Assembly (NCBI RefSeq): GCF_900188425.1
Contig: NZ_FZON01000003.1
Span: forward strand, 1 to 64,000
Reading direction: 5' to 3'
Length of the DNA: 64,000 nt
Origin: Antarctobacter heliothermus
GTDB lineage: Bacteria; Pseudomonadota; Alphaproteobacteria; Rhodobacterales; Rhodobacteraceae
A program made the position numbers and the translations under genes. Within the stretch, counting starts at the first letter, position 1. Every line of letters begins with the position of its first letter. This document shows, one piece after another, positions 25,076-33,486 of this stretch. The notes beneath the pieces were generated by a model. That model ran no database searches, was not told where the DNA came from, and saw only the letters and a program-made list of their open reading frames with translations.

Positions 25076-25572
25076 TGCGCAGCCTCCTTGCCGCTGAGAT
25101 GGGGCAAACCGTTCTGGGTCAGGATGGCGGTGAGACAGTCGCCAAAGCGCCAGGTCGGGTTATCCACCCAAAACTGATCAGCCTGACGCAACGCTTCGCG
25201 CCATTCGCGCAAAGCCGCACTGTCATTGGCAATTTGGCGGTGCCGGATCTCGATGGCTCGGGCAAATTCGGTGCGCGTCAATTGGCGGGTCGACACCAGC
25301 GTCGTACCTTCAAGATCCATGGCAACGGCCGCTGGCAATGAAAACGGCAGTTCCGCCTGATCCGGCGCAGCGGCTTGCTCTGCTTTGAGCTTCAGGCGGC
25401 GTGCCCTTGTGTCGATACGGGTGACAACACCATCGATCCCGGCGAGATACTGCCCGTCCGCATCGATATCATCCCAACGCTTGACAGCAGCCTGGCGCTT
25501 ATTGACCGCATGGCCAGCCATCACGTCACCGATAATCTCGGCGACAACATCATTCAGTCGCATATGTCCCAT
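25072..25572 (-). CDS. Hypothetical phage protein
   Basis: A 166-aa protein with the start fixed by a perfect AGGAGGT seven bases before the ATG at 25572; the frame is open further upstream inside the next gene. The sequence, MGHMRLNDVVAEIIGDVMAGHAVNKRQAAVKRWDDIDADG..., has a beta-rich middle and a helical C-terminus ending CLTAILTQNGLPHLSGKEAAQ. It overlaps the neighbouring genes on both sides. I do not recognise a family. Confidence 0.55.
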   Translation of the reverse strand: MGHMRLNDVVAEIIGDVMAGHAVNKRQAAVKRWDDIDADGQYLAGIDGVVTRIDTRARRLKLKAEQAAAPDQAELPFSLPAAVAMDLEGTTLVSTRQLTRTEFARAIEIRHRQIANDSAALREWREALRQADQFWVDNPTWRFGDCLTAILTQNGLPHLSGKEAAQ

Positions 25573-26395
25573 TCTGGACCTCCTGTTCGTAAAGGGTGCT
25601 GAAGTCATTGAGCCAAGCCGCCGCGCGCCGGATCGGCGCTGTGTCAATGGCATGACGAGAAGCGGGCGGTACGCGGCGTACTGCCTCCGCAGGGTTCGGT
25701 TGTTCATCGATGCGCTCGATGATCTCTTCGATCCGACCGCAGATCGCACGATCCTCTTGCGTTCCGAACACCGCGGTCTGGCGCGCCCGTTCCTCCGACG
25801 TAAGCGGCGGCGGGCGATCCTCTTCAAGGCGCTGGACGCTGTCCTGCACCCGCTGCAGCCGGTCAATCGAGCGTTGCAGCCGATCATCTGCCGCGCGGCG
25901 GACCGCAGACCGCGTGGGTTCCTCGCCCCGGTCGAGACGCTCATCTAGCGCACGCCGGATCAAGCCTGGTTCCGCTGCTTCTGCATCTCTGAGCAGACGT
26001 GCTTCGTGGATCTCGCGTCGGTTCAGTCCAAGGTCGGCGGCACTTGGCACAACTTCGTTCGCATCGCGAACGAGGTCAGTCCTGGCACCTTGTCGTCCAA
26101 CGTCACCATCTGCCTGTGCACCATCATATTCATCAGCCAGTCGGCGCTTTGCGGCTGCCTCGATCTCCAGTGCATGGGCCTGCGCACGATGTGCCGCCGC
26201 AACCAGGTCGTCATGCGCGGCTTTGGCCCGGCCCAACCGGGCTGCGCGTTTCGCCGTGTCATAAACAAGGCCCGCTGCCTCGCGTGCCTCCAGAACCTCC
26301 GCCGAGGTCTTCGCGTTCGAGAGCATGCTGGCCGCGCGATCGATCATGCCGGGAAGGCTCATATCGTTTCCGGGAATGGGAAGCAGTGCCGTCAT
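25550..26395 (-). CDS. Coiled-coil hypothetical phage protein
   Basis: A 281-aa, almost entirely helical protein rich in Ala, Arg and Glu. Residues about 25-95 (MLSNAKTSAEVLEAREAAGLVYDTAKRAAR...HALEIEAAAKRRLADEYD) and 150-230 are strong coiled-coil candidates. A short LGLNRREIHEARLLRD helix-turn-helix-like segment suggests a ParB-related or DNA-associated function. It overlaps the next gene by 23 bases. No firm family; an early-operon accessory role is inferred. Confidence 0.5.
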   Translation of the reverse strand: MTALLPIPGNDMSLPGMIDRAASMLSNAKTSAEVLEAREAAGLVYDTAKRAARLGRAKAAHDDLVAAAHRAQAHALEIEAAAKRRLADEYDGAQADGDVGRQGARTDLVRDANEVVPSAADLGLNRREIHEARLLRDAEAAEPGLIRRALDERLDRGEEPTRSAVRRAADDRLQRSIDRLQRVQDSVQRLEEDRPPPLTSEERARQTAVFGTQEDRAICGRIEEIIERIDEQPNPAEAVRRVPPASRHAIDTAPIRRAAAWLNDFSTLYEQEVQNGTYATE

Positions 26396-26877
26396 GCTGC
26401 ACCCCCGTTCGGTTCAAACCGAAACTTTGGTTTGCCGGTCCGGACGGTGCGCGCAGGTTCAAAACCCTTGCGCCAGCTTTCTGGCAGCGCGCTGTATTTG
26501 CGCTCGGAGACCGACAGCTTGGTGTCGATGAACTCATCCGGGTCTTCGCCAGACGAAGCGATGCTTTCGGCGATCTGGGCGAGTTTCGCCTGATCCCAGT
26601 CGATCCGTTTCGCCAGATCAGTAATTACGGTGACGCCGTCATCTTCAAAGCGGATCGTGCCCGTGTCCTTGCCCGCCTCAGCGCGGCATTCGGCAGCACG
26701 GTCAGCGTATTTCAGTGAGATGGCACCATCGAGCCAATCCGAGACCATCTTGGCTTGGGTGAACTGCTGATCGGCAGCATCCTTCAGCATTGCCAGCTGA
26801 TCCGCAGGCAGTGCCGCGATCTGACCAACCGGCATGCAGTGGATATCGGCCAGTGTAATATGGTTTGAAATTGTCAT
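26392..26877 (-). CDS. Hypothetical phage protein
   Basis: A 161-aa protein, MTISNHITLADIHCMPVGQIAALPADQLAMLKDAADQQFTQAK..., with a helical first half and a C-terminal segment LSVSERKYSALPESWRKGFEPARTVRTGKPKFRFE found in several phage early proteins whose function I do not know. The ATG at 26877 has AGGGGA upstream. It overlaps the following gene by 4 bases and lies just after the small HTH gene at the head of the early operon. Confidence 0.5.
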   Translation of the reverse strand: MTISNHITLADIHCMPVGQIAALPADQLAMLKDAADQQFTQAKMVSDWLDGAISLKYADRAAECRAEAGKDTGTIRFEDDGVTVITDLAKRIDWDQAKLAQIAESIASSGEDPDEFIDTKLSVSERKYSALPESWRKGFEPARTVRTGKPKFRFEPNGGAA

Positions 26878-26888
26878 GTCGTCCCCTC

Positions 26889-27098
26889 TCACGCCGACAT
26901 CGGGCGGTGGGGCTCGTGGTCAGCGCCACGGATTTGCTCGGCCTCAAAGCCCTCGACATCTTCGAGCCGGTAGATGACCCGGCCGCCGAGTTTGATGAAT
27001 TTCGGGCCTTCGCCCGTGTACCGCCACCGCTCCAGTGTGCGGTGCGAGATGTTCCAGCGAGCCGCCAGCTCGATCTGGGAAAGGTGTCTTAGCGCCAT
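26889..27098 (-). CDS. Small helix-turn-helix protein (AlpA/excisionase-like)
   Basis: A 69-aa protein, MALRHLSQIELAARWNISHRTLERWRYTGEGPKFIKLGGRVIYRLEDVEGFE..., the classic HTH_17/AlpA-like winged-helix module of excisionases and small phage regulators. The start at 27098 has AAGGAGGT. It heads the long early operon, downstream of a terminator. It may act as excisionase or as an early activator. No recombinase lies adjacent; the serine recombinase is 4.6 kb to the right. Confidence 0.75.
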   Translation of the reverse strand: MALRHLSQIELAARWNISHRTLERWRYTGEGPKFIKLGGRVIYRLEDVEGFEAEQIRGADHEPHRPMSA

Positions 27099-27222
27099 GT
27101 GAACCTCCTTGGGGTTTTTGCGAACACTTGCGGGGCCAATATTGCTGAGGGAGTGGGAGGCACCGTGGAGGCAGGCGGGAGGCAAACTGGGAGGCAGTGA
27201 AAATGGCTGGCCATAAATGAAA

Positions 27223-27250
27223 AAAAAGCCGCCCCGAAGGACGGCTTTTT
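27223..27250 (-). terminator. Rho-independent terminator after the two-gene operon
   Basis: Read on the minus strand, a stem with one mismatch (AAAAAGCCGTCC paired with GGGCGGCTTTTT) and a TTCG-type loop runs into eight T residues. It follows the stop at 27276 by 25 bases and insulates the unknown two-gene operon from the early operon starting at 27098. Confidence 0.75.
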
Positions 27251-27275
27251 GCCAAAATAATTTGAGGGTGGTGGA

Positions 27276-28205
27276 TTAGGGGTTGATCCAGCAGTTTCCG
27301 TCGTCAACCTTGATGAACCGCCATTTTTCGGCGCTGCGACCAAAAGCTTTCTTCAACGTGTTCACCTTGCCGCCATAACCCGCCTCTTCCAGAACTGCCG
27401 CCAAGCGCAGCACCTGTGAATTCGACCAGTAGGCTTCAAATAGTATCTGCAGAAAGCGGCGCTGTTTATCCCCACCGAATGTCAGAGTTTCGTCCCGATG
27501 CCAGACGATCCCGCAATCATCCGAATGGTCGATCGGGAACTTGCGCTGAACCTGGCCTGGAAACACACGGGCACCAAGCGCCTGCGGCGAGATCGCGAGC
27601 TTGCCAGGTGCGCTGGCCACATCGGCAATGCTGACGACGATGTTCCGCTTGTTCGCCGTCAATGGGATACGATCGCCTGGTGTCGAGGTCAGGACGACAC
27701 GCACGTCGTCTGGCGGCCTGCGTTCCAGAAGGGCATTAATCTTGTCCCAAACAGAAGCATCGGCGAGGCGGCGCGCGTACCAGACCGGCACCGGAGCTTT
27801 CGCCCCTGCCAGCCTGATAGTTCCAATATCCCAAGCAAAGCCGTCAATTAATGGTGCCGGGCGTGGCGGCCCAGCACGATCAAACGCGACCAGCAACTTG
27901 GCAAAGATCAACGGATAATCGACCGCCAGCGCGGCGATATCCTCTGGGTCGACCGTTATCCAGCGACCGACACTGTTAAGATAGCCGTACTGTCTGCGTT
28001 CGGCACACCACTCCGCCGGGATGGGCTCATCCTCGAAGTTGTCCATCGCTGTGACGACCGGGATAAGCCCGGACGCCACCAGCAGCTTAGCCCCGAGCAA
28101 CTGATCCGTTGCCCGAGGCGCTATCTGCCGCAATGTCGCCCCTTGCACCTTGGCAGCACGGGTTTCCATCACCTGCAACAACAGGTCTACTGCCCGCTTA
28201 CTCAA
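27276..28205 (-). CDS. Unrecognised protein with C-terminal winged-helix-like domain
   Basis: A 309-aa protein that I cannot place in a family. The C-terminal 75 residues (TFGGDKQRRFLQILFEAYWSNSQVLRLAAVLEEAGYGGKVNTLKKAF...WRFIKVDDGNCWINP) look like a winged helix. The middle part is beta-rich. The likely start is TTG at 28205, overlapping the upstream gene by 8 bases; an ATG at 28169 is an alternative. It is the second gene of a two-gene unit, followed by a terminator and facing the XRE/ImmA genes. It may bind DNA or act as a partner or sensor. Confidence 0.55.
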   Translation of the reverse strand: MSKRAVDLLLQVMETRAAKVQGATLRQIAPRATDQLLGAKLLVASGLIPVVTAMDNFEDEPIPAEWCAERRQYGYLNSVGRWITVDPEDIAALAVDYPLIFAKLLVAFDRAGPPRPAPLIDGFAWDIGTIRLAGAKAPVPVWYARRLADASVWDKINALLERRPPDDVRVVLTSTPGDRIPLTANKRNIVVSIADVASAPGKLAISPQALGARVFPGQVQRKFPIDHSDDCGIVWHRDETLTFGGDKQRRFLQILFEAYWSNSQVLRLAAVLEEAGYGGKVNTLKKAFGRSAEKWRFIKVDDGNCWINP

Positions 28206-29421
28206 TGAGGTCGCCGATATCTGCGGTGTCGGTCAGGATGCCCCAACGGCGCAGATACTTTTCGCCGATCAGACGCTCATGTGGGGTCATGTCCTTCAGG
28301 CTACAGCCATGAGGCATTGTGACTTTGAGCGTCAGGGATTTTCCCCGGCCGCCGCTTGCGCCCGGGTGGAACTTGATCGTGAACCGTGCGCGCGTGATGA
28401 CCCATTCCGGCACTTCGGTCGCGATCGGCAGCACATGTCCGGTGCCACCGATATCCAAGCCGATCCGCTTTTCCGCCATCTCCCAGACAGAGCGGTCGGC
28501 ACCCGACATGGATTCCAGCGTGATCCGCTCGTTGCGCTCGCCAACTTCCATGAAACGCAGTTCCTTCACGGTGACGCCCGTGATCCCGTCCTCGATATCA
28601 GTCGGGAAATCGAAGGGCTTGAGCAGCATGCTGAGATCGTATTCCCGCAGGGGGATGTGTTTTTCGTCAAAAACGATCCCCAGCAGATCACGCGCCATAA
28701 ACGCGGTCAGGTCCTTCCGGTCTTCCAGCGTGTTGGCCACCACCTCGATAACGCCGGTATCGGCCTCATAGGTCAGCGCCGCCTCGAAAACCGGCTTCAC
28801 GATGCGCCGCGACAACGTGCTGTTCGCGTCGAACTCCAACATGTCTTCCGGCCGTCCTTCGCGATAAACTGCGATCTGGACGAGATCGCATTCCTGATCA
28901 TCAAGGATGACGCGGTGGCGGTCGAAAACATCAACATGGACATGCGGCGTTGCGAAACGGTCACGGATCGCCTTGGTGAAGGCAGCAACCGAGACGGCAT
29001 CCCGGCGGACGGCGCGGTCTTTCTCAACTTCAAAGCCGCTCCAGGACCGGCCCCGGCGCCGTTCATCGTTGTAGCGGACCTCTTCTGCCTTTCGGAACTG
29101 GTCCGGTTCATTCAGAAACACCCAAAGCGACCGGTTGTTCGCCCCCTCCAACGTGTCGAACACTGCCCGGTCAATAACGACATTCTGCAGGGCGTTCTGG
29201 CCGGGCTCATCGGCAAGGGCTGCGACCTGACCGGCATTCATGACAACGCGCTGTTTTTCGTCATCGTTCATGTCGTCGACAGCCTTGATCAGGGGCTCGA
29301 CAACCTCCGACTCAGGTCTGGTCCAATCGACCGGCGCAAGGGACGTGAACCCTGAACCCGTGAAATAGTCTTGCAGTCGGGGGACGGGGGTCTTGCGGAG
29401 GAAGGCGGCAATAGCGGTCAT
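28198..29421 (-). CDS. Unrecognised 407-aa protein, first gene of the two-gene unit
   Basis: A 407-aa soluble protein starting MTAIAAFLRKTPVPRLQDYF. There is no signal, no membrane segment and no nucleotide-binding motif I can see. Features are a segment ELRFMEVGERNERITLESMS and a Gly-rich RFTIKFHPGASGGRGKSLTLKVTMPHGCSLKDMTPHERLIGEKYLRRWGIL, with charged alternating strands that suggest a large beta-rich domain. It is transcribed away from the XRE gene from a region bearing two operators. I do not assign a function. Confidence 0.55.
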   Translation of the reverse strand: MTAIAAFLRKTPVPRLQDYFTGSGFTSLAPVDWTRPESEVVEPLIKAVDDMNDDEKQRVVMNAGQVAALADEPGQNALQNVVIDRAVFDTLEGANNRSLWVFLNEPDQFRKAEEVRYNDERRRGRSWSGFEVEKDRAVRRDAVSVAAFTKAIRDRFATPHVHVDVFDRHRVILDDQECDLVQIAVYREGRPEDMLEFDANSTLSRRIVKPVFEAALTYEADTGVIEVVANTLEDRKDLTAFMARDLLGIVFDEKHIPLREYDLSMLLKPFDFPTDIEDGITGVTVKELRFMEVGERNERITLESMSGADRSVWEMAEKRIGLDIGGTGHVLPIATEVPEWVITRARFTIKFHPGASGGRGKSLTLKVTMPHGCSLKDMTPHERLIGEKYLRRWGILTDTADIGDLIE

Positions 29422-29477
29422 GGGAGCCCTTTCTTGGCCATGATGAGGAGGGAATCGACGCAAAGCGATACGCAGGC

Positions 29478-29546
29478 GTTCGGTGTAGACCGAACAAAAC
29501 GCCACGTCTACTTGCGCGCTACGATTTTGTTCGGCATACCGAACAA
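29478..29546. promoter_or_regulatory. Pair of palindromic operators between the divergent units
   Basis: Site one at 29478-29495 is GTTCGG-TGTAGA-CCGAAC. Site two at 29527-29546 is TTGTTCGG-CATA-CCGAACAA. The half-site GTTCGG is shared with spacers of six and four bases, and the centres are 50 bases apart, about five helical turns. They lie in the 159-base gap between the 407-aa gene and the XRE gene, so XRE binding could control both directions. Confidence 0.65.
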
Positions 29547-29580
29547 GCTTCCTGCAACCAAGGAAAACAAGGATGATACG

Positions 29581-29901
29581 ATGACCACGTCCCTCGGTGC
29601 CAAGATCAAGCGCCACCGCCAGGAAAAGGGATACTCCCTCGACAAGCTCGCGGAACTGACCGACTCGAGCAAGAGCTATATCTGGGAATTGGAAAACCGC
29701 GACGCACGAAAGCCGTCCGGAGAAAAACTGACACGGATCGCTCAGGCCCTCGAGGTCACCACCGATTATCTGCTGGATGAAAGTGAGGAGCCCGGAGACG
29801 CAGTTCTGAAGGAGGCCTTCTTTCGCAAATTCAGCAAACTAGCCCCGGACGACCAGGCGAAGATCAATCAGATGATCGATATGTGGGGAAAGAAGGATTG
29901 A
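29581..29901 (+). CDS. XRE-family helix-turn-helix repressor
   Basis: A 106-aa protein with a Cro/CI-type HTH at residues about 6-62 (LGAKIKRHRQEKGYSLDKLAELTDSSKSYIWELEN...LTRIAQALEVTTDYLL) and a helical tail (FFRKFSKLAPDDQAKINQMIDMWGKKD) for dimerisation. The ATG at 29581 follows GGATGATACG; an open frame further upstream is not needed. Its stop overlaps the ImmA/IrrE gene start. It is probably the repressor binding the GTTCGG operators and regulating itself. Confidence 0.85.
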   Translation: MTTSLGAKIKRHRQEKGYSLDKLAELTDSSKSYIWELENRDARKPSGEKLTRIAQALEVTTDYLLDESEEPGDAVLKEAFFRKFSKLAPDDQAKINQMIDMWGKKD

Positions 29902-30818
29902 GCCTGCCGACGACGCCCCAAGGATGGGCGATCCGCCTTACGCAGATCCTGTCGCTATATCAGGCGGCGCATGGGCTGCCGCGGTTTCCGATCGATGTGG
30001 CGGCGCTGGCGCAGGATTTTTCGCGACAGGTGTTTCCGGACGCGCCGATCACCATGGTCGGCGGGCTGGAAATGTCTAAAGGCGTGGAAGGCATGTTGAT
30101 GCCGCACCCCAACGGTTCCGGTGAGTGGGGTATCATTTACAATGAGACCATCCGTTCGCCGGGGCGGCGGAACTTCACGTTGGCCCATGAACTGGGCCAC
30201 TACCTGCTGCACCGGCAGACCAATCCCAACGGCCTCGAATGTAGCAACCGCAACATGGCTGACTGGGATGAGGGCCGGAACAAGATCGAAGGTGAGGCCA
30301 ATACCTTCGCCTCCTACCTGTTGATGCCGCTCGACGATTTCCGTGAGCAGATCAAGGGACGCGTCATCGATATCGATGTGATGACTGATTTGGCCGACCG
30401 CTATGCCGTGTCGCTCACGGCGGCGATCCTGAAATGGATGACCATCACCGACAAACGGGCGATGATCGTGGTAGGCAAGGAGGGATTCATCGACTGGGCA
30501 TGGTCCAGCGAGCCGTTGCTGAAATCCGGCGTCTTTTACAGGGCGCGGCAAACCGTGACCGAGATGCCAGCCGCCTCCTTGGCCGCGCAGGAGGTGGACT
30601 GGGATACTTGTCGCCATGGTCACCTCCATCCGGCAGGTGTCTGGTTGGGATCTGAGCCTGTCCATGAAATGACGGTGTTCTCGCCCCGCAACGACCAGAT
30701 GACGATCTCGCTGCTGCTTTATCCTGACCGCGCTCCATCCCGCTGGGAAATGGCCGAGCTGGAAGAAGAGCAGACCATCGATACATTCGACAAATTCATG
30801 GATGGTCGCACAGGCTGA
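29898..30818 (+). CDS. ImmA/IrrE-family metallopeptidase
   Basis: A 306-aa protein with a zinc metallopeptidase motif HELGHYLL (ARRNFTLAHELGH context), a downstream GEANTFASYLLMP glutamate that completes the site, and a C-terminal extension (VDWDTCRHGHLHPAGVW...NDQMTISLLLY) of unknown role. Family members such as ImmA cleave their partner repressor on a signal. The TTG at 29898 overlaps the XRE stop (TTGA) with GGGGA upstream; a GTG at 29883 is the alternative. Loss of the XRE repressor would then derepress the divergent unit or the prophage. Confidence 0.85.
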   Translation: MSLPTTPQGWAIRLTQILSLYQAAHGLPRFPIDVAALAQDFSRQVFPDAPITMVGGLEMSKGVEGMLMPHPNGSGEWGIIYNETIRSPGRRNFTLAHELGHYLLHRQTNPNGLECSNRNMADWDEGRNKIEGEANTFASYLLMPLDDFREQIKGRVIDIDVMTDLADRYAVSLTAAILKWMTITDKRAMIVVGKEGFIDWAWSSEPLLKSGVFYRARQTVTEMPAASLAAQEVDWDTCRHGHLHPAGVWLGSEPVHEMTVFSPRNDQMTISLLLYPDRAPSRWEMAELEEEQTIDTFDKFMDGRTG

Positions 30819-30983
30819 TTCGGCTCTGTGACTCCAATTGGCACCCCCTACGGGCGCATAGTCATTGCGCAGAAATACGCGGCTCTACGCGCAGGTCGAT
30901 GCTGTCCTTAAATTATTGAATTGCTTGTGATTTCCTGATTTCGAGATACATTGACGGCATCATTCCAATCGCGAAAAGTCGCC

Positions 30984-31232
30984 ATGTCCAGCATCACATC
31001 AGGCCCGATTTCGGGTCCTAATCCTCTTTGTCCTGAGCGCATGTCAGCGGACGCGCGCCTCGAAGAACTCGGTCGTATTCTGGCGGCTGGCGTCATTCGC
31101 CTGAACGCCGAAAACGCCAGTTCTTTATCTGCCGAAGGCGGAGACAGTTTCGTGGACTTCTCGCCCCGAAAGAGCGGTGGTCGTCGGACAAAACGTATCC
31201 GCATCGGAGGAATTGATGAAGCATCACAATAA
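30984..31232 (+). CDS. Small conserved protein of the DUF2924-recombinase module
   Basis: An 82-aa protein, MSSITSGPISGPNPLCPERMSADARLEELGRILAAGVIRL..., of a type regularly found just before DUF2924 in alphaproteobacterial recombinase modules. A central helix (MSADARLEELGRILAAG) is followed by a Ser/Asp-rich and then basic tail. The ATG at 30984 is chosen to match this pattern. It overlaps the DUF2924 start. No biochemical function is known to me. Confidence 0.6.
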   Translation: MSSITSGPISGPNPLCPERMSADARLEELGRILAAGVIRLNAENASSLSAEGGDSFVDFSPRKSGGRRTKRIRIGGIDEASQ

Positions 31233-31716
31233 GATAACCCCTAAAAAACCTGGGCAGGACGGAGCGATGGATCAAACCGTCCTGGCCCGCCTGGCCGCTT
31301 TGAAGACCATGTCGGTCAAAGACCTGAAGGCTGAATGGGAAAAGCTCATCGGCAGCGCCGCGCCGAACAACAGCAGGACCTTTTTAGAAATCCGCATCGC
31401 CTATCGCATCCAAGAACTGACCTACGGCGGCCCCGACCGGGAAACGCGCCGCATGTTGGATCTGCTGGCCGATGAGGTTGAGGGTGTCGCCCGGAGGAAA
31501 AACCAGATCGCCGATCCGCGCAATCCAGTCATAGGCACCAAGCTCATCCGGGAATGGGACGGGGTCGAGCAGACGGTGATCGTCCTGAAAGACGGTTTCG
31601 ACTGGCAGGGCCGGAAGTTCAAATCGCTCTCGGCCGTGGCCCGTGCCATCACCGGAACGCGCTGGAATGGCTATCGCTTCTTCGGCCTGCGTGAACGCAA
31701 ACGGGAGGAGGCATGA
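31216..31716 (+). CDS. DUF2924 domain protein
   Basis: A 166-aa protein with the DUF2924 pattern: VLARLAALKTMSVKDLKAEWEKLIG, then NNSRTFLEIRIAYRIQELTYGG, and a C-terminal LIREWDGVEQTVIVLKDGFDWQGRKFKSLSAVARAITGTRWNGYRFFGL. The last part is a beta-rich RAMA-like domain found in DNA-modification and recombination contexts. The start at 31216 has GGAGGA; a second ATG at 31267 is possible. It is nearly always followed by a large serine recombinase, as here, so a recombination accessory role is likely. Confidence 0.82.
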   Translation: MKHHNKITPKKPGQDGAMDQTVLARLAALKTMSVKDLKAEWEKLIGSAAPNNSRTFLEIRIAYRIQELTYGGPDRETRRMLDLLADEVEGVARRKNQIADPRNPVIGTKLIREWDGVEQTVIVLKDGFDWQGRKFKSLSAVARAITGTRWNGYRFFGLRERKREEA

Positions 31717-33041
31717 TGGACATCAACGCCCGCCCCAACCGCCGCCTGCGCTGTGCCATCTACACCCGCAAGTCGAGCGAGGAAGGGCTCGACATGGAAT
31801 TCAATAGCCTCGATGCCCAGCGGGAGGCCTGCGAAGCCTATATCGCCAGCCAGCGATCCGAGGGCTGGGTTGCGACCCGCGAACGTTACGACGATGGCGG
31901 TTTTTCCGGTGGCACCCTCGAACGTCCAGGTCTCAAGCAGCTTCTGGCCGACATCGACGACGGGTTGATCGACGTGGTCGTGGTTTACAAGATCGACCGT
32001 CTGTCGCGGTCGCTGATGGATTTTTCTAAGCTGGTTGAGATCTTCGACCGCAATGGCGTCACCTTCGTCTCGGTCACGCAGTCGTTCAATACCACCACGT
32101 CGATGGGGCGGCTGACGCTGAACATCCTGCTGTCATTTGCCCAGTTCGAACGCGAGGTCATCGGCGAACGCATTCGCGACAAGGTGGCGGCATCGCGCAA
32201 ACGCGGGATCTGGATGGGTGGCTATGTTCCGCTGGGTTATGATGTGCAGGATCGCAAACTGTTGGTGAACGATGCCGAAGCCGCATCGGTCCGGCGCATC
32301 TTCGAGCGGTTTGTCGAACTCGGGTCCGCCACGGTCCTGGCGCGCGAACTCCGCCGCGACGGCTTCCGCAACAAGCAGGGTACGCTGATCGACAAGGGCT
32401 ACCTCTATCGGCTCCTGAACAACCGCGTTTATCGTGGTGAAGCCGTCCACAAGGGCAAGGCTTATCCCGGCGAGCACGACGCCATCATCGACGAGGACCT
32501 CTGGGATCGGGCGCACGCCATCCTGCAGGAAAGCCCGCGCAAACGTGCCAATAACAGCCGGTCGCAGACACCTGCGCTTTTGAAGGGGCTGATCTTCAGC
32601 GAAACCGGCGCGGCCATGACGCCCACAAGTACGAAAAAGGGCGCGAAGCTTTACCGCTACTATGTGTCAATGGACGTCATCCGGAACCGCGAGACCGGCG
32701 AAGAGACCGCCCCGATGCGGCTGGCGGCCGGAATGGTTGAGGACGCGGTCGTGACCGAGGTCCGCCGTATTCTGCAAACGCCGGAGGTGGTGACACAGGT
32801 GATTGCGGCCCTGAAGATGGAAAATGGCGCGATTTCTGAGGCCGACATCATCGGGGCACTGCATGAGTTCACCGCGCTCTGGGCGCAGCTGTTCCCAGCC
32901 GAGCAGGCACGGATCATCCAGCTTCTAATCCGTCGTGTCACCGTCACAGCCGACGGCTTGGAGGTGGACATCAGGCGCGAAGGGATCGCAGGCGTCATCC
33001 GCGAGATGGTCACGCCGCGCAATCTGGAGGCGGCAGAATGA
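31716..33041 (+). CDS. Large serine recombinase (prophage integrase)
   Basis: A 441-aa recombinase. The resolvase domain holds the catalytic serine in YTRKSSEEGL, then VVYKIDRLSRSL and LTLNILLSFAQFEREVIGERIRDKV. A recombinase domain follows (GGYVPLGYDVQ...ASVRRIFERFVELGS). The region where most relatives have a zinc ribbon reads GLIFSETGAAMTPTSTKKGAKLYRYYVS and lacks cysteines; it is relatively short. It presumably integrates and excises the element between att sites that I could not locate. The ATG at 31716 follows GGGAGGAG. Confidence 0.88.
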   Translation: MDINARPNRRLRCAIYTRKSSEEGLDMEFNSLDAQREACEAYIASQRSEGWVATRERYDDGGFSGGTLERPGLKQLLADIDDGLIDVVVVYKIDRLSRSLMDFSKLVEIFDRNGVTFVSVTQSFNTTTSMGRLTLNILLSFAQFEREVIGERIRDKVAASRKRGIWMGGYVPLGYDVQDRKLLVNDAEAASVRRIFERFVELGSATVLARELRRDGFRNKQGTLIDKGYLYRLLNNRVYRGEAVHKGKAYPGEHDAIIDEDLWDRAHAILQESPRKRANNSRSQTPALLKGLIFSETGAAMTPTSTKKGAKLYRYYVSMDVIRNRETGEETAPMRLAAGMVEDAVVTEVRRILQTPEVVTQVIAALKMENGAISEADIIGALHEFTALWAQLFPAEQARIIQLLIRRVTVTADGLEVDIRREGIAGVIREMVTPRNLEAAE

Positions 33042-33454
33042 CGAAGGCCAATGACACGATCCGCGTGCTGATCCCGCTGACGGTCCGCAAAAAGAACGGT
33101 CGGCCGAAAATAATGCCGCCCGCCGATTACAGACCAAGCGAGGACCAAGCCCAAGACCCGCATATACTGCGCGCCATCGGCCGGGCCTGGGGCTGGCGGC
33201 GGCGCATGGACGCTGGCGAGTTCAGCACGATCCAGGAACTGGCCGAAGCCGTCGGTCTGGCCGAACGCCATGTCAGCCGCCAGTTGCGGCTGGCGTACTT
33301 GGCACCGGAGGTGCTGAAACGGCTGGCCTGCGGGCGCGAGGCATCGGCCGTGACGGTCATGCATATGACTGAATGCGCGGCGCTGTCGTGGCATCAACAG
33401 GCGGCCGTGGTTTTCGGCGGAACGTCAGATGCCCCAAAGCATTACCAAGGCTAG
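33038..33454 (+). CDS. HTH protein downstream of the recombinase
   Basis: A 138-aa basic protein, MTKANDTIRVLIPLTVRKKNGRPKIM..., overlapping the recombinase stop by 4 bases. The middle (IGRAWGWRRRMDAGEFSTIQELAEAVGLAERHVSRQLRLAYLAPEVLKRLACG) is a ParB-like helix-turn-helix and matches proteins habitually found after such recombinases. It may steer the direction of recombination or regulate the module. That idea is inference from position. Confidence 0.65.
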   Translation: MTKANDTIRVLIPLTVRKKNGRPKIMPPADYRPSEDQAQDPHILRAIGRAWGWRRRMDAGEFSTIQELAEAVGLAERHVSRQLRLAYLAPEVLKRLACGREASAVTVMHMTECAALSWHQQAAVVFGGTSDAPKHYQG

Positions 33455-33486
33455 ATTTTCCTTGGCTTATCGGCCACCTTCGGCCC

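Larger units (their letters stand above)
1..33454. mobile_element. Prophage, truncated by the left window edge
   Basis: The order tail tube, tail terminator, head-tail joining, capsid, decoration, protease, portal, gpW, TerL, TerS is the lambda-like late block. It is followed by replication and recombination genes, an XRE/ImmA regulator pair and a large serine recombinase. The left end and most tail and lysis genes lie outside the window. The right boundary is set here after the last gene of the recombinase module and is not proven by attachment sites; accessory genes up to 36168 may belong to it. Confidence 0.85.
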
